DNA from: Crotalaria pallida
Taxonomy: Eukaryota; Streptophyta; Magnoliopsida; Fabales; Fabaceae
DNA: 64,000 bases
Direction of reading: 5' to 3'
Assembly: GCA_037953625.1 (NCBI GenBank)
Contig: CM075655.1
Span: 120,783,001 to 120,847,000, forward strand
Part shown: one piece after another, positions 11,665 to 24,103 of the stretch
Layout: each line of letters opens with the position of its first letter
Position numbering within the stretch: position 1 is the first letter of the stretch
Position numbers and translations under genes: made by a program
Notes under the pieces: generated by a model
What the model saw: the letters and a program-made list of their open reading frames with translations, nothing else
Database searches by the model: none
Told to the model about the DNA's origin: nothing

Positions 11665-12163
11665 TATATGTTGGGTTCCATTTTCCAATCATGACCCTTG
11701 GCTGGGTATTGATTTGGACTCCAAGGGGTGATGATGTTGTCCCCACCGGTGTCATTTCACATCAGCCGTTGATGTTGGGTGTTTCATTTCACTCCTACTA
11801 TTAGGGTGAGACTTCAGGTGCGACCTGGCCCGCTGGGTTTAATGCATAAGATTTCTTGCGATTTGCCACTAGACAGCATTCATTATACAAGGGAAACAAG
11901 TCAATTATTTTGAGTTGGGTGCATTGACTAATAAAGAAAGATTTCCTCCCATTATTTTCTTTTGGGTTGAATACTGAATAGGGCAACACATTTTCTTCTC
12001 TACAAAACAATGGGAGTACTGTATTTTTCTACCAACCAGCTCTCACATTATTATCATGTTACTTCCCATTGTTTCATTTTATCATCCGTCCCAAATTACA
12101 TACTCAATCCATCTTATAATAACAGTAAGAAATTGCAAACGTTAAATTTTTTAAAAAGATATA
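11665..12163. other. Intergenic DNA, nothing recognised
   Basis: No convincing coding frame, element end or RNA gene seen. Confidence 0.4.
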
Positions 12164-12436
12164 CTCCATCGGGTCATGTTTATTAGCAAAAATAACTATT
12201 GACATAAATATTAAGAAAAAATAGTAAGATGCATTTAATTTTCTCAAATTCATAAAAAAGTAGACTAGTTTAGTAAACTTGTATTGAGAATGAAACAAAA
12301 ATTAAATGATTTAATCACTTTATAAGGATATTTTAGGAATGATTGTATTTAGAATAGAAAGTTAGTTAATTTTTGCATATATTTAAGACCACTAAAGAAG
12401 TGTATTTTTTTTGCTTATAATTGAGATCGGATGGAG
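12164..12436. mobile_element. Stowaway MITE
   Basis: CTCCATCGGGTCATGTTTAT to ...GAGATCGGATGGAG, TA flanks, same subfamily as 5312-5583. Confidence 0.82.
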
Positions 12437-12882
12437 TACGTTTTATAGTTTATTCAACGTTTCAATCAATTATCAAATAATTAATTTTATGCATTTTTTT
12501 TAATTTTATGCATTTTGCATAAATCAATCAATCACAATTTATAATTTATAATTTCTAAAAATATTAATTTAATCATTAATTTAATTTTTTAAATTTATAA
12601 TTTTTTTTGTCAATTTTTAGTTTGGGATTTTATTTTAATTTTTAATGACATCTAATTACTTATTTCAAAAAAAACATTTTTATTAAATAAATGCTTTTTA
12701 AAATACCAATAACAATTATAGGTATAATTTTGTAAAAAATATACTAAATATTTATATTTTCAATACTAATAACAATATTAATCCACTTTCTTGATGAATG
12801 TAAATTTTCCCAAAAAAATCTTAATATAGAATTCGAGGGAGTAGTAATTTACTAATTACTACTATAGTATCCTTACATAATA

Positions 12883-13091
12883 CTCCCTCCTGTACTATTT
12901 TTAAGAAAAAAAAACTAACTTCACACTTTAATAAACTTACGTTGAAAATTAAATAAAAATTAAATGATTCAACTACTTTATATGGATTTTTTAGAAATGA
13001 CTGTATTGACAATAAAAAATTGGTTAATTTTGATTTATATTTAAGACAATTAGTGAAATATTTTTTTTCTTATAATTGAGACCAAAGGGAG
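12883..13091. mobile_element. Stowaway-like MITE, short
   Basis: CTCCCTCCTGTACTATTTTT to ...GAGACCAAAGGGAG, about 209 bp, an internally deleted relative of 5312-5583. Confidence 0.68.
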
Positions 13092-13187
13092 TTAATGATC
13101 ACAAATTCCTCGTAATTGAGAATAATAAATGTAGTATAAACTTGGAAAATTTTAATTAATGTATGTTGATTTTTTAATTACTCTTAT

Positions 13188-13472
13188 ACTTCCTACGTTT
13201 TTATTTATATGTCATATTTCAAACAAAATACACCCTTTATAAAATCTAATTATTACTCATATTTTCAATACATTAATTATGTTTTTTTTTTTCGATTATA
13301 CCTTCTCTATAATCATTAATTTTTCTTTACTACTTACATAAATCAAGACATATTAAATATGGGCAAAACATGTAAAATAACATTTATTACACTCTTGAAA
13401 ACCTTAATATGACAGATAAAAAGAAACAAAAAATCTCTCCAAAAAACGACAGATAATAAGGAACAGATAGAG
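13188..13472. mobile_element. Stowaway-like MITE, diverged
   Basis: CTTCCTACGTTTTTATTTAT to ...GGAACAGATAGAG, TA flanks. Body matches 14650-14935. Confidence 0.65.
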
Positions 13473-14025
13473 TATTTGATACTCTTTGGTGTCTGTTATA
13501 AGAAAAAAACAACTTTTCACTTAATCACTTATAAGGAACGTTAGTTTAGTGCATTTAATTTTCTCAAATTCATAAAAATTAAAATTATTCCTTTTCAATA
13601 TGAAAAATTACATTAGAAATGAAATAAAAATTAAATAAGACAATACTTTTATATGAATATTTTGAGAATGATTGAGTTTGTGAATTTTTTCTTCTATTTG
13701 AGACTAAGATAAATTTATTTATTTTTCTTATAGTATGAAACAAAAGAATAGTACTACGGAGTAGTTTTATTTTTTTTCATTCAATGCTACTATCTCTGTT
13801 TCATATGTAGTGTGTTTTAAAGTTATGCACGAGTTTAAAGAAATGATTAAACGATGTAAGGAGATGTAAGGATTTGTTGTATTTGACTATAATGCCTTAT
13901 ATAATCATTATTGAAGAGAGAAATGTATTGTAAGCGTAAAAGAGAGTTTAATAAATAAGGGTGTGTTTGAAAAAATAACATTAATTATGTATTGGGTTTA
14001 TAAAAGAACAAGATTTACAAAATTG

Positions 14026-14375
14026 TCCCTCCGTTTCAGAAAGTTTGACCTTTCAGGCTTTTTTTTTCCTTGTTTCACAAAGTTTGGCCTTTTACATTTT
14101 CAATACAGAAACATTTTTTTTTCCAATTTTAACATTTCATTCAATCATTTCTCTTACTCCTCATTAATTATACTTTTATCATCTCTCTCATCTCTAAACC
14201 ACTATACATTAATTAATGGACACACTTACTAATAAAAATTAAATACTACTGCAATTTTCAATAAAGATTAAATAGGGATATTTTTAACATATTATACATA
14301 ATATCTAGAATAATTAACACTTTCTTAATATGTGTGCTCAGTCCTAAAAGGTCAAACTTTCTGAAACGGAGGGAG
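14026..14375. mobile_element. Stowaway MITE, 350 bp
   Basis: TCCCTCCGTTTCAGAAAGTT pairs with the inverted AACTTTCTGAAACGGAGGGA; the 3' TA is present. Same subfamily as the disrupted copy at 22112-22945. Confidence 0.82.
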
Positions 14376-14399
14376 TATAATACAAATGCTAAAACAATA

Positions 14400-14649
14400 C
14401 TCCCCCTGGTCCTATATATAGGGCACCTTTTAGAATAAATCTTTGGTTCTATATATATGACACTTTATATTTCCTATGCATCATTAATTGTTTTTTTCTC
14501 TTTTTTGCCCTTATCAAATGCTTTGACTAACTATATTTTTTATTATTCATTAATGAATGTGAACTTTCCAAGTAAAGTGGAAGGGTAAAATTGTAATGCT
14601 AAATAATTAAATTATTAGTATAATGTTAAACACTCGAAGTTATATTGTG
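14400..14649. mobile_element. 5' part of a Stowaway MITE
   Basis: Begins CTCCCCCTGGTCCTATATAT after TA and follows the 60765 subfamily, but no matching 3' end is found before the next element. Confidence 0.55.
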
Positions 14650-14935
14650 CTCTTTTCGTTTTTATTTATCTGTCATATTTCAAACAAAACACATCCTTTA
14701 AGAAATCTAATCATTATTCAGATTTTCAATACATTAATTATGTTTTTTCCCACTATACCCTTTATCTCTTTATAATCATTAATTTTTCTCTATTACTTAC
14801 AAAAAAACAAGACATATTAAATAGGGGTAAACATGGAAAATAACATTTATTACACTTTTGAAATCCTCAATATGACAAATAAAAAAAAACAAAAAATCTC
14901 TTCAAAAAGCGACAGATAATAATTAACGGAGGGAG
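14650..14935. mobile_element. Stowaway-like MITE
   Basis: CTCTTTTCGTTTTTATTTAT to ...TAATTAACGGAGGGAG, TA after the 3' end. Confidence 0.72.
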
Positions 14936-14985
14936 TAGTTGTTTGTGTAAAAAAAATTTAATACGACTAGTCAGCTATTGCAGAG

Positions 14986-15623
14986 TAGAGCTGTCAAAAC
15001 GGGCCTGCGGACCGGGTTCGGGCCGGCCCACTTCGGGTTCGGGCCAAAAAGCCTGGTTATAAATTAAGTACCCTAGTATCAAACCCAAACCCGCCCTAAG
15101 CGGGTTTCAGGCCGGGTGCGGGCCGGCCCGCATCATTTTTATTTTATTTTTTTACAATTCAACCACTTCAAAAAAATATATATATTTATCTTTCAAAAAA
15201 ATTAATGAATAAACTTCCTTTATTTTTTACACATATTTTTTTAAACAATAATAAGTGTTTTATTCTTTTATACATTTTTTAGAGGATATATTTGATTTTC
15301 TATTCTTACATAAATTAAAATGTATGTATAACTCATATAGGACAATTAATGTTGTGCTTTGATTTGTTCAGGTGCATTTTTGATATGTGAATATTGATAA
15401 AAATTAAGGGAATTTTATTATAAGTGTTTTTTACACATAAAATTAAAAAATGTGAAATTTTTTCTTTTTTCTGGGCCACCGGGCTGGCCCGAACCAGAAC
15501 CCGAACCGGGCCGGGCTAAATAGCCTGGGTTGAATAAATAGGCCATATTAAGGAGCCCGAGCCCTATGATTTTTCGGGTTTTTTGGCTCGGCCCGGCTGG
15601 TCCGGCCCATTTTGATAGCTCTA
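14986..15623. mobile_element. hAT-like non-autonomous element with GGCCGGGCC ends
   Basis: TAGAGCTGTCAAAACGGGCC at one end and GGCCCATTTTGATAGCTCTA at the other form inverted repeats. Flanks TTGCAGAG and TTGCCAAG match at 6 of 8 positions. No transposase. Confidence 0.75.
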
Positions 15624-15682
15624 TTGCCAAGAAGTTATTGCTGATAGGCTCTTTAAAAGCACTTTTAATGAATTCAAAATTA

Positions 15683-15963
15683 CTTTCTCCGGCTTGAATT
15701 ATAAGCAAATATAACTACTTTTACACTTATTAAGGAGGTTATTGTTTGTATTTAATTTTTTCAAATTTATAAAAAATAGAGCTATTTTAGGAAAGTAGTA
15801 TTGAGAATGAAACAAAAATTAAATAAAATACCAATTTTCTAGAGACATTTTAGGAAAGTGGCATTGGAAATGAAACAGAATTTAATAAAGTTAGTTAATT
15901 TTGCTTATATTTTAAATCAAAAGAAGTATGTTTTTTGTTGTTTATAATTCGAGCCGAAGGGAG
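15683..15963. mobile_element. Stowaway MITE
   Basis: CTTTCTCCGGCTTGAATTAT to ...TTCGAGCCGAAGGGAG, TA flanks; GAATTATAAGC subfamily. Confidence 0.82.
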
Positions 15964-17188
15964 TAGCATTGAAAAATTAAATTCAATGATAAAATGTAAT
16001 GTAGTAGTATTAAATTATCTAAAAGCACTTTTTAACGAGTTCTGGATAAAATGTATCGAATTTATCCATTCTCAATTCAAATATTTATTCTTCATATTGT
16101 TTTTGATATAAAAATAAAAATTTACGTCTCATAAAAAAATTGTTACTATTTTTAGTGGTATAAAAAATGTCAATATTTGAAGAATAACAATAAGAGAGAG
16201 TATACCTTTTTCCAAAATCACTCCTATATTATTATAGGGAGTTGAAAAATATTTAATAAAAAGAGTATTCAAAAAAAAAATTCAAATGTCATTAGATATT
16301 TGAATGAGATCTTACAAATAAAATTTATTCAACAATAATCTTATATTAAAGATTAGAAGAAGTATTTGATTTCTTAAATGATATTCTTAATGTGTGTTTT
16401 ATATTGCATAATAAAAAACACATTTGATAAATCAGTATTTAAAATCAATGTAACTAATACACATAAATTTTACAAGTCCAACAAAATTCAATATAATCTT
16501 ACTTTAAAAAAAGGGTTTATTAACAATTTTCAATGCAACAATTTTATAATTGAGTTTACTGCTGAGACATAGTAATTTTTTTTTAAAAAATTGTTTAATA
16601 AAACAAGATTTTTTTCTTTTTACAATTCAGTTTACAAAGTATATATGTTAAAAAATTTATATTTGGTAAGTTTGCATATAAATTTGATGTAATTAATATA
16701 CATAAATTTAATAAATCCTTCAAATTTTAATACAAACTTACTAAATACTTCACCCGGTCCTAAATATAAACTCATTATTTAATAAAAAATCATGTCATTT
16801 GGAAATGTTAGTTAATATTGTTAATGATATTGAAAATGAATATATTTTTCAAAATTATCCATATAATTATTATTTGAATTTTAAAAAGAAATAAATGAAT
16901 AAGGATGTTTTTTTTAAAAAATTAAAATAATATTAATATAAATTGAAAAATAAGCTTAATGGTAAAAAAAAAAAAAATCTTCAAGTGTAACTTGCATTTA
17001 AAACAAAAAAGAATATAAGATTCCTAAAATATGTCAGTGGGTATACCTTAAAAAAATTGCATTAAACAATAAGTACCATGTAACTATTGCAGTAGCTTTT
17101 TTTTTAAAAAAAATAAAATAAAATAAAAAACTTGAGATACACTTTCCGATTTGCAATATAAGGAAAGGAAAATAGTTTTATTAAATTA
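15964..17188. other. AT-rich intergenic DNA, nothing recognised
   Basis: Only decayed Stowaway-like scraps (for example around 16750-16950). No gene seen. Confidence 0.45.
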
Positions 17189-17428
17189 CTCCCTCCGTCC
17201 TACAAGAATGGTTAAAAAATTCAAAAGTCAAAAAATTTAGGAGACATGCATTTAATGGTTTATCTAACACATCAACCAATTATCAAACAACTAATTTAAT
17301 GCATTTCGCATAGATCAACCAATCACAATTCAAAATTTACAATTTCCAAACTTTTCATTAATTATTTTCACTATAGTCTGAGACAAAAAATTTAGTCATT
17401 TTTTACAATTTTTGTGAGACAGAGAGAG
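17189..17428. mobile_element. Stowaway MITE, short
   Basis: CTCCCTCCGTCCTACAAGAA to ...TTTGTGAGACAGAGAGAG, TA flanks. Confidence 0.8.
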
Positions 17429-17622
17429 TAATATATATAAAAAATTTAATTAGCCTTTTTAAATTTTGTTTTGTTTCCTATACTATTTTCTTAAAACATT
17501 TCTAAAAATGGTTATTTTATTTAATTTTTGTTTTCAATTTTACATATATGAACTGCCTTTATTTTATTAAAAAAAATTACTGAAATACAATAAGCTAATA
17601 TAATTAATATTGACTAATTTTC

Positions 17623-17891
17623 ACTCCGGTCCTTATTATAAAGTTTTTTTGACTAATTTTCACACCTTTAAAAAAACTTAATTAATATTGTTAGTGATAT
17701 TGGAAATGTAAATATTTGGTATACTTTTTCAAAAAATCTCAATGATTATTACCGAGAATCTAAAAAGTGTAAAGTAAAATTGAATGTTTATAAAAAAGAA
17801 GTATTAATGTCATTGAAAGTTGGAAATGAGGCTTATATTAAGGACCAAAGAAAAGTCTTCAAGAGGGTTTATACTATAGGACCGGAATGAA
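17623..17891. mobile_element. Stowaway-like MITE, diverged
   Basis: CTCCGGTCCTTATTATAAAG to ...ATAGGACCGGAATGAA. TA only at the 3' side. Confidence 0.6.
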
Positions 17892-17903
17892 TATTATTTA
17901 ATA

Positions 17904-18302
17904 CTCCATCCGTCCATAATTATAAGACCCTCTTGGTAATTTTTACGTCCACAAATGTTGTTGAATTCTATATTAAAATTGATATGTTCTTCCAAAAATA
18001 ATCCTCTACCAATTATTATAACATAATAAATTTTTTCATTTTTCAATAATTAATTTAATTTCTAGATACTCCATCATCTATATTTAATGCAGTGAATCAA
18101 TTTCCATATCATTTACAATATTAAACAAATTCCATTAAACAAACTCTGTTTCATATTTCAATACAATTTTATTTATTTTTTCTCACAAAAATTTAGATTA
18201 TAATAATTAAATGTAAGAATAATTTTGAAAAAAATTATAAAAATTCTTATATTTAGGACCAAATGTTTTTTACGGTAGGCCTTATAATAAGGATGGAGGA
18301 AG
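17904..18302. mobile_element. Stowaway MITE, about 399 bp
   Basis: CTCCATCCGTCCATAATTAT to ...ATAAGGATGGAGGAAG with TA flanks. It ends about 200 bp upstream of the HD-Zip gene's TATA box. Confidence 0.72.
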
Positions 18303-18506
18303 TAAGAATAATTTTAGTGTTAAAGCGGAGGGAGTAGAGTACCGTCATTTTGCATATTTCTCTTTTTCCATGGTTGTAGTATTACTCCTATTTGTGTGTG
18401 TGTGGGGGCAGAACACATGATTCTGATAATTGGACTTGCTGGCATAAAGTCATGATTGAACTCACCACTCCACTCCTCCCCATTACTCCTTCTTTTCTCT
18501 CCCTTC

Positions 18507-18513
18507 TATATAA
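18507..18513 (+). promoter_or_regulatory. TATA box of the HD-Zip II gene
   Basis: A TATATAA heptamer lies about 170 bp upstream of the chosen ATG, followed by a CT-rich leader typical of plant 5' UTRs. It argues that the in-frame upstream ATG at 18456 is in the promoter rather than the transcript. Confidence 0.6.
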
Positions 18514-18677
18514 TCCCCATCACACTTCCCCTCCACTCCCATAACACACATCATCATCCCAAAGCCCCCTACAAAAAACACCGTTCTCTCTCTTTCTCTC
18601 TTCTGTCCATTCAAAAACTCAGTCTTTTTGAGTCTCCTCAAAGTCTCAAGATTTTCAGTTTTTCTGTCCTGCAAAAC

Positions 18678-20736
18678 ATGACAATTGAAAAAGAAGATTT
18701 GGGTCTAAGCCTAAGCTTGAGCTTCCCTCACAACCCTCCAAATCCTCTGCATCTCAATCTCATCTCCTCTTCAACCCATTCATCTTCTCCTTCTGGTTAC
18801 AATCCTCAGAAACCCTCTTGGTTCAATGAACCTTTCACATCTTCAGGTGTGTGTAAGTAATATTATTATTCGATTCTCCAGATGTTTTTTCCCACTTTTT
18901 ATTTTTCTTTTCTTCACCTCGGATTCTCACTCCGCGTGTTTGTTTTTTTTTTTTTTTCTAGATCTGGTCCACTTTCTTTTTTGTTTTCCTTTTCTCTTTT
19001 TACCCAAAAAAAAAAAAAAAACCAAGCTCACCTGTGTGGAATTATTCTTCATCTCTTTATCTTACTTTCCATTTCCGAAATTTCTTACTACTACAAATCA
19101 AACAATATAATCATTTTCTTTCGCTCCTTCTTTATATCCTCATTAAAAGGTTCTCTCTTTTCCTTTTTTTCACCTTTCACCCTTTTTTTTATTAATTTTT
19201 TAATATTAATTATATTACAAATTCTTACCGTTTTTTTTGACTTGAATGAAAAAATAATCATAATTTCGTTCTCAAAATAAATTTAATTATCAATAAAACT
19301 TAGCGGTGGATAACTTGATTCCTTGAACATGATGGTTTCGAAACTGTCAAACGGATGACACCTTCGTTCAAACAAAAATTCAATTTGCTCTTTTTTTAAT
19401 TAAAAGTTGATGTCCAACTTTTTCTCTTAGATAAAAGCAATTTTTTAAAATTATTTCAAAAAGTTTGAACAGAGGATTCTAAATCGGTGTTTTTGACATG
19501 CAGATCGAGATTCTGAAGCATGCAAAGGAGAACGTGGATCAGGATTCCTGCGTGGAATCGATGTGAATCGGTTACCTTCGGGTGTTGATTGCGAAGATGA
19601 GGCTGGTGTGTCATCTCCTAACAGCACCGTCTCAAGCGTGAGCGGTAAAAGAAGCGAGAGGGAAGCCAATGGTGAAGAAAATGAGTTGGATAGATCTTTC
19701 TCAAGAGGAATCAGCGATGAAGAAGATGCCGAAACCGCTCGGAAAAAACTCAGACTCTCTAAAGATCAATCAGCTATTCTCGAAGAGAGCTTCAAAGAAC
19801 ACAACACTCTCAACCCCGTAAGTGCTTTAAACCTTAAAAAAAAAAAGGCTTTTGTCGGTTATTATGTTTAGTCCTTTGAAGTAGTTGTTAACTCATTAGA
19901 TTTTGATTTTGTTGATTTCAGAAACAAAAGTTGGCACTCGCGAAGAAACTGGGCCTTAGAGCAAGACAAGTTGAGGTGTGGTTTCAGAACAGAAGAGCAA
20001 GGTTAGTTTTGTCTATTTCATTTTGATATATTTTTCTTTTCAAAATATATAAGCACAATATAACAAAAACTACATGTTATTTCTTTAATATAAATTTATT
20101 TATAGGTTGATTTTGTTAGCAAATCTTTTTAATCTTACATGCAAGACTTTTTTAATATATTTTTAATTTTAGCAAAAAAAAAAGTTAAATATATATTTTT
20201 TTTCAAATTATTTTTATAATTATTATTCGGACTTTAAATAGGATTATGTAAATATGAACATTTTAAAAAATAATTAAATGTTATTTGAAATTGAAATATG
20301 TCATAAAATAAAAATAAATATATATTTTTTTTCATGTGATCTAAAAGGGATTGTGAAAAAGTTTATGGTTGGTGAAACTAAATTTTTTTTGTTAATTTAT
20401 TTCAGGACAAAGTTGAAGCAAACTGAGGTGGATTGTGAGTTTTTGAAAAGGTGCTGTGAGAATTTAACGGAGGAAAACAGGAGGTTGCAAAAGGAAATTC
20501 AAGAGCTCAGAGCACTGAAACTTTCCCCACAATTCTACATGCACATGACCCCACCCACCACTCTCACCATGTGCCCATCGTGTGAGCGCGTCGCTGTTCC
20601 ACCATCCACCGTTGATGTTGCCACGCGTCATCATCCTATGTCCCAAGCTCAGCCTCGGCCCATGCCTGTTGGCCCATGGGCCGCTGCTGCTCCCCTCGCT
20701 CAAAGACCCTTTGATGTGCTTCGCCCCAGATCGTGA
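18678..20736 (+). CDS. HAT4-like: HD-Zip class II homeodomain-leucine zipper transcription factor (HAT4/ATHB-2 type), 4 exons
   Basis: Exons are 18678-18846, 19504-19817, 19922-20001 and 20406-20736, giving 297 aa. A nuclear DNA-binding repressor is expected. The N-terminus carries an EAR-type LxLxL run (LGLSLSLSF, residues 8-16). The conserved stretches GIDVNRLPS and [12 protein letters not shown] follow. The homeodomain runs from about residue 136 ([12 protein letters not shown]) and includes WFQNRRAR. A leucine zipper has Leu 201, 208, 215 and 222. The class II redox motif CPSCE is at 244-248 and the tail ends FDVLRPRS. Family knowledge: HD-Zip II proteins bind CAAT(C/G)ATTG-like sites and act in shade and auxin responses. 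Splice sites fit GT..AG. The first donor could instead be GTAAGT at 18853, which adds two residues in frame. The start was chosen because it lies downstream of the TATA box and begins the conserved [12 protein letters not shown]-terminus. HAT1/HAT2-type orthology is not excluded. Confidence 0.95.
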
Positions 20737-21295
20737 CGTGTACGGGATAGCAAAGGGTAGAAATGGGAATTTGGTGAAACGGTTGTGAATGCGTACCCAT
20801 GAAATTTGTGTTCAAAGATATGGTGGTTAGATGAAAATGATTTGGTGGGTCTATAATGTTTTGTACCCATTTGACCCGTCATCTTTTTTAATGTTTTGTG
20901 GGCATGACCTATTGTAGCTAGGATGTTTTAGTTTCTAATGTAGTTACTTTTCCCCTCTCAATGATGAAACACAGACTTTGTGTAAAGTGCGATGGTCTAC
21001 TTAATTAATTAATATATATATAGCTTTCATATGTTAGTAGATTTTGTTCTACTATAAACTAAAGTCAAAATTTATTTTGGTTTGATTGCTCTAAGAATGT
21101 TCACAATTTCTGTAAGTGTTCATAAGATTCTTATTTGATTTTGAAGATGCGGGGATTCGAAGGGGATAATTACAAATGTTTTGGTGTGATTTGTCAAAGG
21201 AGAAAGGGAATAAAATAATTTTTTTTTTATAAAAGATTGTTCTAGATGACCGAACATCATTTTAACTTTTTAAGAATTTAGGACCAAGAGATGAT

Positions 21296-21430
21296 TTTTT
21301 TTTATTATTTTTTTTGTTTACATGGGAGGTCTGAGATTAAAACACATGACTGAGGGAGGGGAAATCCTAAGTGTCCCTGCAGCCACCAACTGGGTTGTCT
21401 TATGCGGACTTATTATTTATTTTTTTTGAA
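21296..21430 (-). mobile_element. tRNA-derived SINE, family B, 11-bp target-site duplication
   Basis: Inverted copy of the family seen at 52271: poly-T at the left, GTCTGAGATTAAAACACATG in the B-box region, CCAACTGGGTTGTCTTATGC at the 5' end. Flanks CAAGAGATGAT at 21285-21295 and 21431-21441 are identical. Confidence 0.78.
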
Positions 21431-21735
21431 CAAGAGATGATACTTTCTAATTGTTTAAGGGGAGTGAACCTGAAATCTATCCATAAATTATGGGAAGCAT
21501 TGACCAATTCGTAAGATTTACGTGGGTGTTTTATTGAATTGCCGTTTCCCTCCCATATAGATCTATTGCCTGGTTAAATTGGTTATAATGCAAAAGGGTG
21601 AGCCAGCTGAAGTAATTGATCTTTGGAATTGTCTGTCTTGCTTTTGATAATTTTCTCATGCTTAACTAGGAAAGGAAATAGGATAAAAAATCAAAATTAT
21701 TCCTTATTAAGTTATTATAGATTTGAAATTGACTA

Positions 21736-22036
21736 CTCCCTCCGGTTCTATTTATAAGATTTTTTTGGGTTTTTATTTTGGTCCTATTTATAATACCCAT
21801 TTTCAATTTTCAATAACATTTAATTACTTCTTACCACTAACACCCCTATAAAATAAACACTTTTTAGACCAATAATAATTATAGGGGTAGTTTTGAAAAA
21901 GTATATTAAATTTTCACATTCCTTTTTTTTTTTGAAACTAAATTTTCACATTCCTAATGTCACTATCAAATTTATCCATTCTCCTTGGTGGGAGTGAAGA
22001 ACCTCAAAAGGGTCTTATAAATAGGACCGGAAGGAG
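21736..22036. mobile_element. Stowaway MITE
   Basis: CTCCCTCCGGTTCTATTTAT to ...AATAGGACCGGAAGGAG, TA flanks; same subfamily as 39063-39335. Confidence 0.88.
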
Positions 22037-22111
22037 TACTTTCCTGGATTATATAAACATCTTTTCCCATACACAAGGATCATTTGTTGTAGTCTTTTAT
22101 ACTCAGTTTTA

Positions 22112-22945
22112 CTGCCTTCATTTAGGCATGACAACGGGTCGGGTTTGAGGCGGGTTTTGAGAATACCAACCGCCGGGGCAGATTCGGGTGCAGGTTTAAG
22201 AAAATCGGGTATGAAAAAGTAAAACCCAAACTGATTCTCATCGAGTTCAGAGAAACTAGTGGGTAATCCATCCAATTATTTTTTATTGTATTAAACAAAA
22301 ATCACATATAAAATACATTATAATTCAAATAATATATAATAATAAACATAAAATTTTAAAAATACCTAAAAACTAAGGAATTAAATCATGGTTTTAGTTA
22401 CATGTTAGTTTGACTTTATCATTTAACTATAATTATAATGAAAATTATTTAAATTTTATATTAGAACGGGTTTGGGAGCCACCCGCCCCACCCCCATCTT
22501 TTTAAAGGGGATATCGGTTTCGGGTTTCTCCAAACCCAGTCAGAGCAGGTTTTCCACACCAAAATCGGTTCGGTTTCAAGCGGATACTCGCGGGTGTGGG
22601 TTTTATTGCCATCCCTACCTCCATTCATTATCTTTTGTAATTTTAACATTTTTTTAATTTTATATCTTTAATAGTTTTAGCTTTTCAAAGTATAATAATT
22701 TTTTTCCTCAATTTTAATATTCATTAAATCATTTATACCACTCCTCGTTAATTATATTTTTCTCTTCTCTAAACTCTTACAATAATTAATGGACAAACTT
22801 TTTAATAAAACTTAAATACTATTACAATTTTTAATAAGGATTAAATAAAGATATTTTGGATAAAACATATATAACTTACAATATTCAATAATTTTTAATT
22901 TGTTAGAAAGAATCTTAAAATAAAAAAGATACGGAATGGAGGGAG
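22112..22945. mobile_element. Stowaway MITE interrupted by a hAT-like element
   Basis: The left piece is CTGCCTTCATT and the body resumes at 22618 with CCTCCATTCATTATC, ending ...GGAATGGAGGGAG before TA. The body matches 14026-14375. Confidence 0.7.
22123..22617. mobile_element. GC-rich hAT-like non-autonomous element
   Basis: TAGGCATGACAACGGG / TTGCCATCCCTA ends. 8-bp flanks are CCTTCATT (22115-22122) and CCTCCATT (22618-22625), one mismatch. Same family as 6499-7053 and 55705-56367. Confidence 0.8.
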
Positions 22946-24103
22946 TACTAAATTTTTTTTATTGCACTTTTTGCATTTTTTTTCCTATCTCCTTCCTTAT
23001 TTCACATTACACCATTAATTATATATAAGTATTTTCTTATCTCTTCCTAGTTCTTTATTCCTTGCAGCACCTAAAAAAAAAAAAAAAGTAGAAATGCAAG
23101 AGAAACATTTTCCATCACAAAATGCTTTTATATTTGTCGAATTCACTGATTTCGCTGAGCTCATAATTTGGTCGGTCCATGTAATAATTCAAAGCTCAAT
23201 CATTTATAGCTTAACCACGCATGCATTATATCTCCTCTCAAACTTTTAGGTCAATCATTGAAATTTCAAATCTCAATTATTTGGCTTTTAGAGAACAAAC
23301 ACTGTGTCCGTGGTAAGCGGCTGAAAAGAAGGAGACGCATGGGCCCCACATAATATACGGGGCCCATTTATTATCTGCAATCCTACCCACATCCAAATTG
23401 GTCCAATGATAATTGTCCAAAAAAATAAAATGGCCCATCAAAAGAGTATAAGAAACTCATCATGTCACTATTATGCATTCATAAGTTGGAAAAACGAAAG
23501 CCACAAAATGTAAGCAGATAAAGGATAATGAGTCTTTGTTTTAATTGCTTTGTTTATGACAATTTCTGGCTGTTTCTCCAAAATGCCTAGACTTTAAGAA
23601 ATGTCATTAATATCTGATCACAACGTTTATTACTGTATTACTATAATCCTAAGTTGCAGATGCAGTACTAGAAAAAGTCAATTTTATTCACTTTATATAC
23701 CTTCATGGATCCCGAATTCAATAATGTTCATACACAACATTCATGAAAAAAGGGAAAGAGGCCCTCTCTACCTCATAGACAGTCAAAATTTTACATAGAG
23801 ACATGGATGAGATTGCTTAATCCAATATCAAGAGCATTACTTAACTGAACATATGATTATATCGATTGCCTACATTATCAATGTTTTCATCTGAATTTTT
23901 GACATTAATGATGAGGAATACATACATGAGAAGTCATCACTTTTCACCTTTATATTTAACTTGTACAACAAGATTTATCATTGCTATACGGGTGGTCTGG
24001 TCTACGTGAGAATCGACTGGCATAGTTCACATTATAATTTACATTAAAACAATCATGTAATCAATTGTGGAAGGTTCTTCCTCCATCATTCGAGATGACT
24101 TAC
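22946..24103. other. 3' flank of thioesterase copy 1, nothing recognised
   Basis: AT-rich with an A15 run near 23072. No coding frame or element termini identified. Confidence 0.45.

Noticed and set aside
15418..15708. 96-codon minus-strand frame with Gly/Pro content
   Set aside because: It spans the GC-rich arm of a hAT-like element and a Stowaway end; not a gene.
18456..18677. In-frame upstream ATG extending the HD-Zip protein by 74 residues
   Set aside because: It lies upstream of the TATATAA box and encodes a low-complexity stretch; the conserved N-terminus starts at 18678.
18882..19280. 132-codon Phe/Ser-rich open frame
   Set aside because: It lies within intron 1 of the HD-Zip gene and consists of T-rich sequence read as Phe.
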